Source: Bacillota bacterium (GTDB lineage: Bacteria > Bacillota > Clostridia > Lachnospirales > Lachnospiraceae). From it: a stretch of 64,000 bases of DNA. The notes under the pieces are model-generated. The model was given only the letters and a program-made list of their open reading frames with translations. It made no database searches and was not told where the DNA came from. The DNA is taken from assembly GCA_023415475.1 (NCBI GenBank), contig JAEZKL010000174.1:84415-148414 (forward strand). The letters run 5' to 3'. Numbering within the stretch: position 1 is the first letter of the stretch; every line of letters begins with the position of its first letter. Below are positions 1-9,116 of the stretch, in pieces. The translations under genes and the position numbers were made by a program.

Positions 1-707
1 GGTCTGCCCGACATATAATATTCTACAATCCCATGATTATTCCCCAGCTGTTTTTTCTCAGTTAATATCTTCTTCAGGTAATTGACCGTACCTACACTAC
101 CATCAATGAAGGCTACTTCTTTGGGGAAGATTTTACGATAAGTATCTTTGAAGTAATTAAAATGGGTACAGCCAAGAATTAATGCCGAATAATTCTCCAG
201 CTCATAGGCATCCAATTCCTTCCTCAGATATCGTTCCACCTCTTCTCCTTCAAAAAGACCAGCCTCCGCAAATCGAACCAAGCCGGGTAATGCCAGGAGA
301 TCAACACGATGGTCATCATCCACCTGCTCAATCAGATTACGAAGCTTCTCTTCCCTAACTGTAATCGGGGTGGCAATTACCATGACCCGTTTACCGTTGC
401 TGCTTGCAACAGCAGGTTTTACAGCAGGTTCCATTCCCAGAATTGGGAGCGAATATTTGCTTCGTACATAATCGATTGCAGTACTGGTTGCAGTGTTACA
501 GGCGATAACGATAGCTTTTACACCTTTCCCAACGAGAAATTCCACCGCCTGATCGACATATCCGACGATCTCCTCTCTCCTCTTCGTCCCATAAGGCACA
601 TTATCCGTATCCGCATAATAGATATAATCTTCCTTCGGCAGGGTAAGCAATGCCTGATGAAGGACAGTCAGCCCGCCGATACCCGAATCAAAAATTCCTA
701 TTTTCAT
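1..707 (-). CDS. murI: Glutamate racemase, C-terminus cut by window edge
   Basis: Converts L-glutamate to D-glutamate for peptidoglycan, in the cytoplasm. The reverse strand reads from an ATG at 707 as MKIGIFDSGIGGLTV, the typical start of the family, with the Asp and Ser of the substrate site. Both catalytic cysteines are visible: one in IACNTATS (about residue 73) and one in LGCTHFNYF (about residue 185). About 235 residues are inside the window, so only the last 25-40 of a roughly 265-residue protein are missing. The family assignment is secure. Confidence 0.95.
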   Translation of the reverse strand, partial: MKIGIFDSGIGGLTVLHQALLTLPKEDYIYYADTDNVPYGTKRREEIVGYVDQAVEFLVGKGVKAIVIACNTATSTAIDYVRSKYSLPILGMEPAVKPAVASSNGKRVMVIATPITVREEKLRNLIEQVDDDHRVDLLALPGLVRFAEAGLFEGEEVERYLRKELDAYELENYSALILGCTHFNYFKDTYRKIFPKEVAFIDGSVGTVNYLKKILTEKKQLGNNHGIVEYYMSGR

Positions 708-835
708 AGCTCATACTTCCTTCCAGATTAGTAAGCAAAGAAGCTTATAATTCATATTAGTACAAAACCGCTAAAAAGCAAAGTACTTTTGCTCAAAATA
801 TTCCTCATCCCATAAGCAGGCTTCCTATTAAATGA

Positions 836-3343
836 TCAGGATAACTGCTTCTTAATTAAAACTAGTCTGATTTCATGCGGTTTCAGTTCAGCATAATAAT
901 TCAGGTAATTATTGCTTATCTCGATCTTTGATTTTGTAATCTGAGGCATGGATCGGCCCTTTAATACATTAATCTCCTCCTCGTTCGTAAGCGGCATTGC
1001 ACCCATTCTTACCCATTCATCGAAGGCACTGCCATGATCTCTGTTCACTATATGCTCCGTTAAAACATATTTTCCATTCATAACATTTGTGACTGAGAAC
1101 TCAAAATCACAGGACTCCGCATCGACAAACGCATTATATCTTTCTAAAAAGGTCACATTAAAGAGGACCCCTTGGCAGTATAGAGGAGAAATATGAATAT
1201 AGTTATAGAGAATAATTGCATAATCACCCTTCTGATTCGTTGTTATAAAGTAACCATTACCGCTGTCGATAAGCGTATCCATAAGCTTGTTCAGGAAAAC
1301 AAAGGCGTAATAAGCAGGCTTCTTAATCCCATGATAGGCAAACAATCCCATCTCGCCGTGAAATAGATCGTTATCATAAGGAAGCTCCTCCAGAGTATCC
1401 GATAGGCACCAGTTACTAAAGCTGTCCACCTCATCATAATTCTCAAGGATATTTTTCACGATATACGATGATCGATAACAGGTATCATTGAGCCAGTCTC
1501 TATGAGACGAAGAGGATGCCCACTCTGTTATATAGATAGGAAGCTTTGGTAAATTAACTAGGTTTTCTTTAATTGTTGACAGCATATCTGCCATATAATC
1601 TGGATTCTCCGATAAAATCATCTTATCGCTCTCAGCATATTGAGCATTGATTCCTCCTAAAGTCATCATCTCTGACAGAGAGGAGGTCTTAACGGGATAG
1701 CAGTGAATATTATAAAAGTCCGGAGGACAATTTGTCTCTATACATCGTTTTATAAAGTCATAATATTCACTGTTCTTAAAATTGAAGGAGCCATAGGAGG
1801 GTGTACCAAAGCGAAGCTGACGGTCGCAGCCTTTGACACATCGATAGCTGATCCGATATAGCTCAAACGCAATCTCACTATTTTCAAATGCAAAGATATA
1901 GGAAGGAAAGGGCGTATTCCAGAAGGTGAACAGCCAGGTCCGCACCTCCTCCAGCCCATAACGATCTATCATATGCTTCGTGAGCTCCGTTACCAAATAT
2001 TCCCAGTTTGCAATATTATTCGGCTCGCTTAATATCGAAGGATTGTAGAAAATCGTATTATCCGGATTCTTCGCAAGAAGTCGAGGCATAAAAGACAATT
2101 GGATCAGTGGCTTCAGCTTAACTGACATCAAAAAATCCAACAATTCATCTATATAATGAAAGGTCAGGTACGGCTTCCCCGCCCGGTCTTCATTATAAAG
2201 CATCATGGTATCATCGAGCAGTCCATGAAATTTGACGTATTGAAAGCCAACCTCCTTTTGAAGCTGAATTAATTCCTTCTGCACCCGTTCAATAAGAAAC
2301 TCCTTTGCACGTCCTACCCCGGTAAAGGTCTTGAAGGAATGAAGCAAATTTCTCTTATACTCATCCGCATTTACTTCAACCATTTTACAAGGTATCTTAC
2401 GAATCAGACTACTGGCCTTCTTCGTACTTTTAGAATCAAGATATTCACCCAGCTTATTGAGATAATCCAACTGCTCCATTACCAAATATCCCTTATAATA
2501 CTGGGCACTGAGCATATTCGTCTTCCTGTCGGTCACCTCCTGCTTTCTTCCCTTGCGATATTCCTTTGGCAGCATTTCGTATTTCTTCTTAAAGCAATCC
2601 ACAAAATATCTGTTGTTAGCAAAGCCATTATTGGCAGCAATCTGCTCCATCGTGTGATTCGTTGTAATCAATTCATTCACTGCATGATTCATTCGGATAC
2701 CGGTCAGATAGTTAAAAAAGCTTACTCCCATATTGATCTTAAAAAAGTGCGAGAAATAAGAAGGAGACAGGAATTCCTTCTCTGCAATCTGCTCCAATGT
2801 GATATTATCCATATAATTTGTATTCAGGTACTGAATGATGGCTCGTAATCTCTGAAGATGCTTGGAATTCTGATTCAGTTGGTTCTGGTCGAAGCTCCTG
2901 AAATTCTTAATCAACTCCAATACAATCTGATAAGCCAGAGATATCGTAAGTAGCTCATTATGCTCGGTATCATTATAATTAATATAGATTAGCTGTGCGA
3001 TAATCCTTTTTAGCTCTATGTATTTGGAGGTATTATGGTATACTGTGGAATTACAGTGAAAGAAAGAGGACTCATCCAGCCATTTTTTAAAAAAGGAGTA
3101 ATTGATCTGAAGTACAACCGTGACATTATCCTTACCAACGATTTCATGCACCTGATTACTGTTAATTAAAATAATATCATCCTCTGTTAAGTGAAAGGTC
3201 TCTGATTCTACGATAAATGTAAGATTTCCGCTCAAAACTAAAAATATCTCAATTCTGTTATGCCAATGTCTAGGTTCTTCAGAAAGATTATGAATTCCTA
3301 TGATAATCGGCATATCCTCCGTAAACTCCATGTTTTCCTGCAT
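836..3343 (-). CDS. AraC-family regulator fused to a GH39-like domain
   Basis: 835 residues in three parts. Residues about 15-100 are a cupin-like AraC sensor domain. Residues about 162-263 are a double helix-turn-helix AraC DNA-binding domain. Residues about 290-835 resemble a GH39 beta-xylosidase (TIM barrel plus C-terminal beta domain). No signal peptide, so cytoplasmic. The nucleophile-type Glu is kept (YITEW, E607). The acid/base motif normally reading WNEP is WNTP at 475-478, so Glu is replaced by Thr477; the upstream Glu of the usual FEVWNEP is also Thr. This suggests a ligand-binding sensor rather than an enzyme (inference). An excellent GGGGGAGGG site precedes the ATG. It is divergent from the importer operon at 3830 and probably controls it in response to xylo-oligosaccharides. 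The family is certain; the loss of catalysis is inferred. Confidence 0.88.
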   Translation of the reverse strand: MQENMEFTEDMPIIIGIHNLSEEPRHWHNRIEIFLVLSGNLTFIVESETFHLTEDDIILINSNQVHEIVGKDNVTVVLQINYSFFKKWLDESSFFHCNSTVYHNTSKYIELKRIIAQLIYINYNDTEHNELLTISLAYQIVLELIKNFRSFDQNQLNQNSKHLQRLRAIIQYLNTNYMDNITLEQIAEKEFLSPSYFSHFFKINMGVSFFNYLTGIRMNHAVNELITTNHTMEQIAANNGFANNRYFVDCFKKKYEMLPKEYRKGRKQEVTDRKTNMLSAQYYKGYLVMEQLDYLNKLGEYLDSKSTKKASSLIRKIPCKMVEVNADEYKRNLLHSFKTFTGVGRAKEFLIERVQKELIQLQKEVGFQYVKFHGLLDDTMMLYNEDRAGKPYLTFHYIDELLDFLMSVKLKPLIQLSFMPRLLAKNPDNTIFYNPSILSEPNNIANWEYLVTELTKHMIDRYGLEEVRTWLFTFWNTPFPSYIFAFENSEIAFELYRISYRCVKGCDRQLRFGTPSYGSFNFKNSEYYDFIKRCIETNCPPDFYNIHCYPVKTSSLSEMMTLGGINAQYAESDKMILSENPDYMADMLSTIKENLVNLPKLPIYITEWASSSSHRDWLNDTCYRSSYIVKNILENYDEVDSFSNWCLSDTLEELPYDNDLFHGEMGLFAYHGIKKPAYYAFVFLNKLMDTLIDSGNGYFITTNQKGDYAIILYNYIHISPLYCQGVLFNVTFLERYNAFVDAESCDFEFSVTNVMNGKYVLTEHIVNRDHGSAFDEWVRMGAMPLTNEEEINVLKGRSMPQITKSKIEISNNYLNYYAELKPHEIRLVLIKKQLS

Positions 3344-3610
3344 TAGCTATCCCTCCCCCTGTAGAAACTCAATATGTTTTTCTATATATCCCCATGTTTT
3401 TTCTAGTACCAATTAAAATTAAATTGAAATGTTTTGCGAAAAATAACAAAAAACTGCAGAATCTTTCGATTAGTGACTTAACTATATCACAGTTGGAAAA
3501 TAAGTACAACCAAATTATGTGTATATTATAGCATAAAAACTATAGAAAAGCATGGTTAATTTCCAATCAGCATGTTAAAATGTAACAATAATAATGGTTT
3601 TTCAGGGGAG

Positions 3611-3651
3611 TTAATAGTAGTTTTGTATAAAAACTTTTCAGCTACTATTAA
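3611..3651. promoter_or_regulatory. Inverted repeat between divergent regulator and importer
   Basis: A perfect 10-bp inverted repeat, TTAATAGTAG at 3611-3620 and CTACTATTAA at 3642-3651, lies in the 486-bp gap between the AraC-GH39 gene and the importer operon. The 21-nt spacer holds an AT-rich TTTTGTATAAAAAC. The half-site distance (31 bp centre to centre, about three helical turns) suits a dimeric AraC-type protein. This is a candidate operator; no binding evidence exists. Confidence 0.4.
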
Positions 3652-3745
3652 AACAATAATTTTACACTATATTTCTATCCAATGATTTAAATATGGTAAA
3701 TGGGTATGCACAACAGTAATAGCGAAAGGTGGGGGTGCCGCCAAT

Positions 3746-3766
3746 CTTTTTGTGCATCGCAAAAAG
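3746..3766 (+). repeat. Short hairpin of the GC-NNN-GC loop family
   Basis: Stem CTTTTTG (3746-3752) pairs with CAAAAAG (3760-3766); the loop reads TGCATCG and continues into the stem, giving a TGCATCGCA core. It lies about 60 nt upstream of the solute-binding-protein gene, in its leader or promoter. The loop resembles hairpins at 19137, 32451, 44372 and 62161. It may be an RNA element of the importer leader. Confidence 0.45.
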
Positions 3767-3829
3767 TTTACTATGTTTATATAAAAAGGTAAAGGTTAGG
3801 CACAAACCTTAATCTAAAGGAGGGTAAAT

Positions 3830-5719
3830 ATGTTAAGAGGTAAAAGATTAATCGCCATTCTACTAGTTTTAGTAATGGCAACAGCTGCTTTCGCTGCTTG
3901 TGGTAAGAAAGCAGAGGAAACAATAGCTCCCACAGCAGCTCCCGCTGCTGAAGCTACAACAGCTCCTACCGCAGCTCCCGCTGTTGAGGAGACATCAGAT
4001 GCCGATCCTAATGCTCTTCCAAGAACTGAGACACTTTATTTTGGTGGTCAGCAATGGAATACAGTTAACGGCTGGAATCCGTTAGGCGACAACAACAACA
4101 ACGCCTTGGCTTTAGCAGCATCCGGCAGCGGTTCCCGTACTGTTATGTTCGAGACATTGTATATGTATAATTTCCTTGACGGTTCTATGACTCCTCTGCT
4201 TGCAGACGGTGATTATCAATGGAACGCTGATAAGACAGAAATCACTGTAAAGATTAACCCCGCTGCAAAATGGAGCGATGGCACATCCGTTACAGCTGAT
4301 GATGTAGCTTACACTTTTGATACCAATCTTAAGATTAGTAATAATGCAGGCAATGCAAATAAGCCTTATATTGCATCCGTAACAGCTACCGATCCTTCTA
4401 CAGTAGTTATTAAATCTACTTTAACTGAAGAAGGTAAAGCAACAAATCCTTTAATGTTAGTTAACTTCCTCGGATCCGTCTATATTGCACAGAAGGCTTG
4501 GATCCAGACAGTTGAAGCACGAAACAACAATGATCCTGTCGCTATTAAGGCAGATCCGGCTGAGGATGTTATTTATTCCGGACCTTACGGAAAAATGTAT
4601 TCCGATGAGCAAAAGGTAGTATTCAAACGTAATGACGCTTATTGGGGTCAGGATGCTTCCATGTGGGGTAAGCTTCCGGTACCTAAGTATCTTGCTCATA
4701 CTATTTATGTGGATAATCCGGCTACGGAAGCTGCTTTCAAAGCAGGTGAAGTTGACGTTGATCAACAGTTTATTCCGAACATTCAGGATCTTTGGTTAAA
4801 AGACGGTCTTCCGATTTCTACATATATGTCTGAGGCTCCTTATGGTATCTGCGTTAATATGCCTACCGCTTTCTTTAACCTTGAAAAACCTGCACTTCAG
4901 AACGTAGCAGTTCGTCAAGCTATCGCATATGCAGTTGATTACGATGCGATCAATGCAAATGCTATGACAGGTCAGTCACCAACCTTCCAGCAGGTTCCTC
5001 GTTCCTGTATGAACCCTACCGATGGTGAGCAGGCAACCTTTGATCATGACGCAGTAAAAGACCTTCAATGGGCTGGTAACGACATTGCAGGCGCAAATAA
5101 AATACTCGATGATGCAGGTATCGTTGATACTGACGGCGATGGCATCCGCGAATTAGATGGTCAGAAGCTTTCCTTCGTAGCAGCATGTCCGAATGGTTGG
5201 ACTGATTGGCAGGCATCCATCGAGATCGTTGCCGCTGCAGGTAAGAATATCGGTATTGAGATTACAACTCAGTTCCCTGAAGCTGATCCTTATCAGACAA
5301 CTGTAACCTCAGCTCATCAGCAGGATTATGATATCTTCATGATGTGGACTGATAGTGCATCACCGGTACAGCCTTGGGGTCGTGTTCGTTACCTGATGAG
5401 TTCAGAGTTTAACGGCGTAGAAGGCAACTGGTCCGGTAACTATGGTCATTACAGCAATGACCGTATTCAAGAGCTGCTTAAGCTGATTCCTTCCGCAGAT
5501 CCTGATAAAGCAAAAGAATACTATACCGAAGCAGTTAAGATTTATTTAACTGATGTTCCGTCCTTCTCATTGATGTACAGACCTGACAAGTTCCATGCTG
5601 TTAATGAATCTGTATGGACCGGCTTCCCTGAGCAGGGTGATGGCTTAAACATCCCTCCGTCAGATTGTACTGATGGTTATGGAATTGCTGCTCTGTATAA
5701 TCTCTCACTGGTTCAGTAA
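3830..5719 (+). CDS. Family 5 extracellular solute-binding lipoprotein
   Basis: Substrate receptor of an Opp/Dpp-type ABC importer. 629 residues: lipoprotein signal peptide with lipobox FAAC (Cys24), an Ala/Pro/Thr-rich linker to about residue 55, then an SBP_bac_5 domain. An Asp-rich loop, DTDGDGIRELDG (about 434-445), resembles the calcium-binding-like loop in this family. The ATG is preceded by AAAGGAGGG. Family 5 proteins bind peptides or, in plant-biomass users, oligosaccharides. The adjacent AraC-GH39 gene favours an oligosaccharide (inference). It heads an operon with four transport genes but is separated from them by a hairpin at 5772, which would let it be made in excess. Confidence 0.92.
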   Translation: MLRGKRLIAILLVLVMATAAFAACGKKAEETIAPTAAPAAEATTAPTAAPAVEETSDADPNALPRTETLYFGGQQWNTVNGWNPLGDNNNNALALAASGSGSRTVMFETLYMYNFLDGSMTPLLADGDYQWNADKTEITVKINPAAKWSDGTSVTADDVAYTFDTNLKISNNAGNANKPYIASVTATDPSTVVIKSTLTEEGKATNPLMLVNFLGSVYIAQKAWIQTVEARNNNDPVAIKADPAEDVIYSGPYGKMYSDEQKVVFKRNDAYWGQDASMWGKLPVPKYLAHTIYVDNPATEAAFKAGEVDVDQQFIPNIQDLWLKDGLPISTYMSEAPYGICVNMPTAFFNLEKPALQNVAVRQAIAYAVDYDAINANAMTGQSPTFQQVPRSCMNPTDGEQATFDHDAVKDLQWAGNDIAGANKILDDAGIVDTDGDGIRELDGQKLSFVAACPNGWTDWQASIEIVAAAGKNIGIEITTQFPEADPYQTTVTSAHQQDYDIFMMWTDSASPVQPWGRVRYLMSSEFNGVEGNWSGNYGHYSNDRIQELLKLIPSADPDKAKEYYTEAVKIYLTDVPSFSLMYRPDKFHAVNESVWTGFPEQGDGLNIPPSDCTDGYGIAALYNLSLVQ

Positions 5720-5771
5720 TTACTGATATACCTGAAGAACAACTTGAATAGTAACACCTGAATCTAATAGT

Positions 5772-5805
5772 CAGCCATGTTTCGGGAGCTCTTGAAACAT
5801 GGCTG
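5772..5805 (+). terminator. Intra-operon hairpin / attenuating terminator
   Basis: Perfect 12-bp stem CAGCCATGTTTC (5772-5783) with GAAACATGGCTG (5794-5805) and a 10-nt loop, followed by TTTTAAAA. It sits between the binding-protein gene and the first permease gene. It probably gives partial termination or 3'-end protection, so the receptor is more abundant than the membrane parts. Confidence 0.75.
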
Positions 5806-5829
5806 TTTTAAAATCCTTGGAGGTATTCT

Positions 5830-6834
5830 ATGAAAGGCTATCGTAAGTATTTCGGCAAGAAGATTGTATGGTTTATCCTTACCTTATTCATTGCTTTCAT
5901 ACTGAATTTTATTCTCCCCCGTATGATGCCGGCAGATCCTGTTGCAAATATTATGTCTAGAACAGCACGAGGAATATCAGACACAGCTACAACAAAAGCA
6001 ATGTATGAAAACTATGTTAAAGTATTCGGTCTTGACAAACCTATGATCGAACAATTTTTTACATATATAAAAAATGCATTTCGTGGTAATTTTGGTGTTT
6101 CCTTCACCCAATACCCTCGTGAAGTAAATGACATTATTTCAAGTGCGATATTATGGACGATCGGTCTTCAGTTACCGGCTATCATTGTGGGGTGGGTGCT
6201 TGGTAATATTCTTGGTGCATTAGCAGCTTATATTAAGAAAGGTTTTGATAAGTTTCTGATGCCTCTCAGTTTGTTTTTAAGCTGTATACCAGCCTTCGGA
6301 ATGGCCGTTATTATGCTCGGTATTTTTGCTACCAAGTTAAAAATTGCACCTATTGCCGGAGGGTATGGCTATGATCTGATACCCAACTTCAGCTGGACTT
6401 TCATTAAATCACTAATTGCACATTACCAGCTGCCATTCTGGTCAATTGTATTAATATCCGTGGGTGGCCAGGCAATCGGTATGCGTTCCATGTCAATCTA
6501 TGAATTGAACGCCGATTATGTCAAATATAGCCGTTTCCTTGGAGTCAAAGACAGCAAAATCGTAGGTTACGTATTCCGTAATGCGATGCTACCGCAGGTT
6601 ACCGGACTGGCACTCTCTTTAGGAACAATGATTGGTGGCGCATTAGTTGCAGAAATAATCTTCAGTTATCCGGGACTTGGCACAACTTTGCTTAGTGCTG
6701 TTACTTCCTCGGATTATCCTGTATTATCAGCTACAACTCTAATTATTACGATTATGGTATTACTAGCTTCCTTTGCAATAGATATCATCTATGGTTTCAT
6801 TGATCCGCGCGTTAAAGCCGCGCAATTCGATTAG
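5830..6834 (+). CDS. ABC transporter permease, OppB/DppB type
   Basis: First transmembrane subunit of the importer. 334 residues with an N-terminal membrane helix, five further helices and the binding-protein-dependent permease domain (about 95-330). The coupling-helix region is visible around DYVKYSRFLGVKDSKIV (about 235-251), where it meets the ATPases. TTGGAGG precedes the ATG. The next permease gene follows after 13 bp. The substrate cannot be read from this subunit; see the binding protein. Confidence 0.93.
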   Translation: MKGYRKYFGKKIVWFILTLFIAFILNFILPRMMPADPVANIMSRTARGISDTATTKAMYENYVKVFGLDKPMIEQFFTYIKNAFRGNFGVSFTQYPREVNDIISSAILWTIGLQLPAIIVGWVLGNILGALAAYIKKGFDKFLMPLSLFLSCIPAFGMAVIMLGIFATKLKIAPIAGGYGYDLIPNFSWTFIKSLIAHYQLPFWSIVLISVGGQAIGMRSMSIYELNADYVKYSRFLGVKDSKIVGYVFRNAMLPQVTGLALSLGTMIGGALVAEIIFSYPGLGTTLLSAVTSSDYPVLSATTLIITIMVLLASFAIDIIYGFIDPRVKAAQFD

Positions 6835-6847
6835 GGGGGCAAAGCTT

Positions 6848-8098
6848 ATGAAAAACACATTACGTCAAATATCTCACTCCCCCAAATTTGTTATAGGCTT
6901 TTCAATGTTTATCTTTATTTTATTGATACTTTTTATTTATCCTTTGTTTAATCCGGGCAATCCCTTGCAGATGGTCGGATTAAGCTCCTTTTCAGAACCA
7001 GGTAATTATGTATCCGTGTTTGATGCGATAGACTCAGAAGCCGATATTATGAAGTTACCGGGAGCAGATGCAAAAAGACTTGCAAATAAATTAAGCGAGG
7101 AAGATCGTACCGCAATGAAAGAATGGCTGGTAGCTTCTGGAGTTCCTGAAGAAGAAATTGATATTGCGAATACTGATAGTCTTCTAACGCTCTGGGAAGA
7201 GAAATATGATTCGTCCATTAAGCTTCCGGGTATGACTATGGCAAAACGTAATTATTATAAGCGTCTGGATACAAACCTGAAGCAGGCACTTAATGCCAGT
7301 GAAGTAGTGGTTGCTGTAGAAAATTCTGAAACCGGAGAGTTAGAGCAGGCTAAGGTAGTTTCGGATACTGATTATGTAAATACAAAGGATGTAGTCAATA
7401 CAATTAATCTGCCCTTAGGTACTGATAACTTTGGTCGAGACACTTTAAAGGAACTTGTATCCGCCGCTAAGACCTCGCTCATGATCGGATTGATTGCAGG
7501 TGTTATCGCAACCTTTATCGGTCTGACCACCGGTTTGCTGTCAGGATATATTGGTGGTTTTGTTGATGATTTCATACTTTTCATCACAAATCTTTTTACT
7601 GTTATACCGGGGTTCATCATTTTAATCCTAATCTCCTATGGTATCGGACAGGAAAATCGAGGTGCAACAACGGTTGCTATTGTAATCGGTTTAACCTCCT
7701 GGACCTGGACAACGAGATCGGTACGTTCTCAGGTAATTTCCCTTCGTAACCGTGATCATGTTAACCTAAGTAAGCTATCCGGTCATAGCTTAATAAAGAT
7801 TATATTAACCGATATCCTTCCATACATCGCTTCCTATGTGGTAATGGCATTAATATTACAGATTTCCACTGCAATTTTGGCAGAAGCGCAGCTCTCCATG
7901 CTCGGTCTTGGTCCTAAGACCTCGGAAATACCTACACTTGGTCTTATGATGAACTGGGCAATGCTTTATTCAGCCCATACACATGGTTATTGGTGGGCAT
8001 ATTTCCCTGTTCTTCTAATTATTGCACTGATATCATTCTCACTGAACTTAATGAATACCGGTCTCGATCAGGTATTTAACCCAACATTGAGAGATTAG
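6848..8098 (+). CDS. ABC transporter permease, OppC/DppC type, with large insert
   Basis: Second transmembrane subunit, 416 residues from the ATG at 6848, which has TTAGGGGGGC upstream; a more upstream in-frame start at 6791 lies inside the preceding gene and lacks a site. Helix 1 is at about 14-33. The conserved LGTDNFGRDTLKEL motif begins only near residue 190, then come five helices and the permease domain. Usual family members are about 300 residues. The extra 120-150 residues (about 40-190) are charged, hydrophilic and predicted to lie outside the membrane. They may contact the binding protein or the wall. Confidence 0.92.
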   Translation: MKNTLRQISHSPKFVIGFSMFIFILLILFIYPLFNPGNPLQMVGLSSFSEPGNYVSVFDAIDSEADIMKLPGADAKRLANKLSEEDRTAMKEWLVASGVPEEEIDIANTDSLLTLWEEKYDSSIKLPGMTMAKRNYYKRLDTNLKQALNASEVVVAVENSETGELEQAKVVSDTDYVNTKDVVNTINLPLGTDNFGRDTLKELVSAAKTSLMIGLIAGVIATFIGLTTGLLSGYIGGFVDDFILFITNLFTVIPGFIILILISYGIGQENRGATTVAIVIGLTSWTWTTRSVRSQVISLRNRDHVNLSKLSGHSLIKIILTDILPYIASYVVMALILQISTAILAEAQLSMLGLGPKTSEIPTLGLMMNWAMLYSAHTHGYWWAYFPVLLIIALISFSLNLMNTGLDQVFNPTLRD

Positions 8099-8108
8099 GA
8101 GGTCGGAT

Positions 8109-9116
8109 ATGGGAAAGACAATTCTTGAGGTTAAAGACCTCACAACAAAATATATCACAAGATTCCGCGAAGATGTTTATGCAGTCGATCACGTATCTCT
8201 ATCAATTGAGGAAGGTAAATCCGTTGGTATCGCAGGTGAATCCGGTTGCGGGAAGTCAACTCTTGCTCTCAGCTTAATGGGATATTACTTTCCTCCGCTA
8301 CACTATACGAGTGGTGACATCATCATCGACGGGAATAATATCTCTAAACTGGATCCGGATACTATACGGAAAAATATTCTTGGTACCGAGATTGCATATA
8401 TTCCACAGGCCGCGATGAACGCATTAAATCCTACACAAAAGGTGATTCGTTTTATTGAAGATGTTATTCATGTTCATGAACCGAAGATGCCGAAAAAGGA
8501 TGTCTACGAACTAGCTAGGAAGCGCTTTGAAGAACTAGGTCTACCTGCCTCCGTACTGGAGAAGCATGCGGTAGAATTATCTGGTGGTATGAAGCAGCGT
8601 ACTGTTATCGCCATCTCCACCATCCTGTCTCCGAAGGTCTTGATTGCAGATGAACCTTCTAGTGCTCTTGACGTAACCAGTCAGAAGATGGTTATTAAGA
8701 TGCTGCGTAACCTGATGGAGAAGGGTTATATCAAATCCATGATTTTTATTACCCACGAATTGCCGCTGCTTTATAACGTAACCGATGATATTATGGTTAT
8801 GTATGCTGGACAGATCGTAGAAAAAGGTACCGCAAAGGAAATGATATTTAATCCAATCCATCCCTATTCCAAGGGTCTTATGGGTTCGATCATTGTACCG
8901 GAATCCGGTACACGTGATATCAAACTCGCTGCCATTCCAGGAACCCCTCCGAATCTGAAGAGACCTCCTTCAGGCTGCCGCTTTGCCGAACGCTGTAAAT
9001 ATGCAACCAACGAATGCAAACTGAATGCAGTAGAGCTCAGAGAATTAGGAGACGGACGCAGTTATCGTTGTATTGTTGATATAGAAAAACTGAGGGAGGA
9101 ATATGCAAATGAGTGA
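8109..9116 (+). CDS. ABC transporter ATP-binding protein, OppD/DppD type
   Basis: First ATPase of the importer, 335 residues. Walker A GESGCGKST (about 39-47), signature LSGGMKQR, Walker B VLIADEPSSALD and the switch His in FITHE are all intact. The C-terminal oligopeptide-transporter domain carries the cysteine cluster GCRFAERCKYATNEC, as in OppD/DppD proteins that hold an iron-sulfur cluster. AGGAGG precedes the ATG. Its stop codon overlaps the start of the next gene, so the two ATPases are translationally coupled. Confidence 0.94.
   Translation: MGKTILEVKDLTTKYITRFREDVYAVDHVSLSIEEGKSVGIAGESGCGKSTLALSLMGYYFPPLHYTSGDIIIDGNNISKLDPDTIRKNILGTEIAYIPQAAMNALNPTQKVIRFIEDVIHVHEPKMPKKDVYELARKRFEELGLPASVLEKHAVELSGGMKQRTVIAISTILSPKVLIADEPSSALDVTSQKMVIKMLRNLMEKGYIKSMIFITHELPLLYNVTDDIMVMYAGQIVEKGTAKEMIFNPIHPYSKGLMGSIIVPESGTRDIKLAAIPGTPPNLKRPPSGCRFAERCKYATNECKLNAVELRELGDGRSYRCIVDIEKLREEYANE

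Noticed and set aside
309..731. 140-residue plus-strand ORF at the left edge
   Set aside because: It is antisense to the truncated glutamate racemase, whose catalytic cysteines are clear.
2339..2848. 169-residue plus-strand ORF inside the AraC-GH39 gene
   Set aside because: Antisense shadow of a well-supported gene, with no ribosome site and no recognisable domain.
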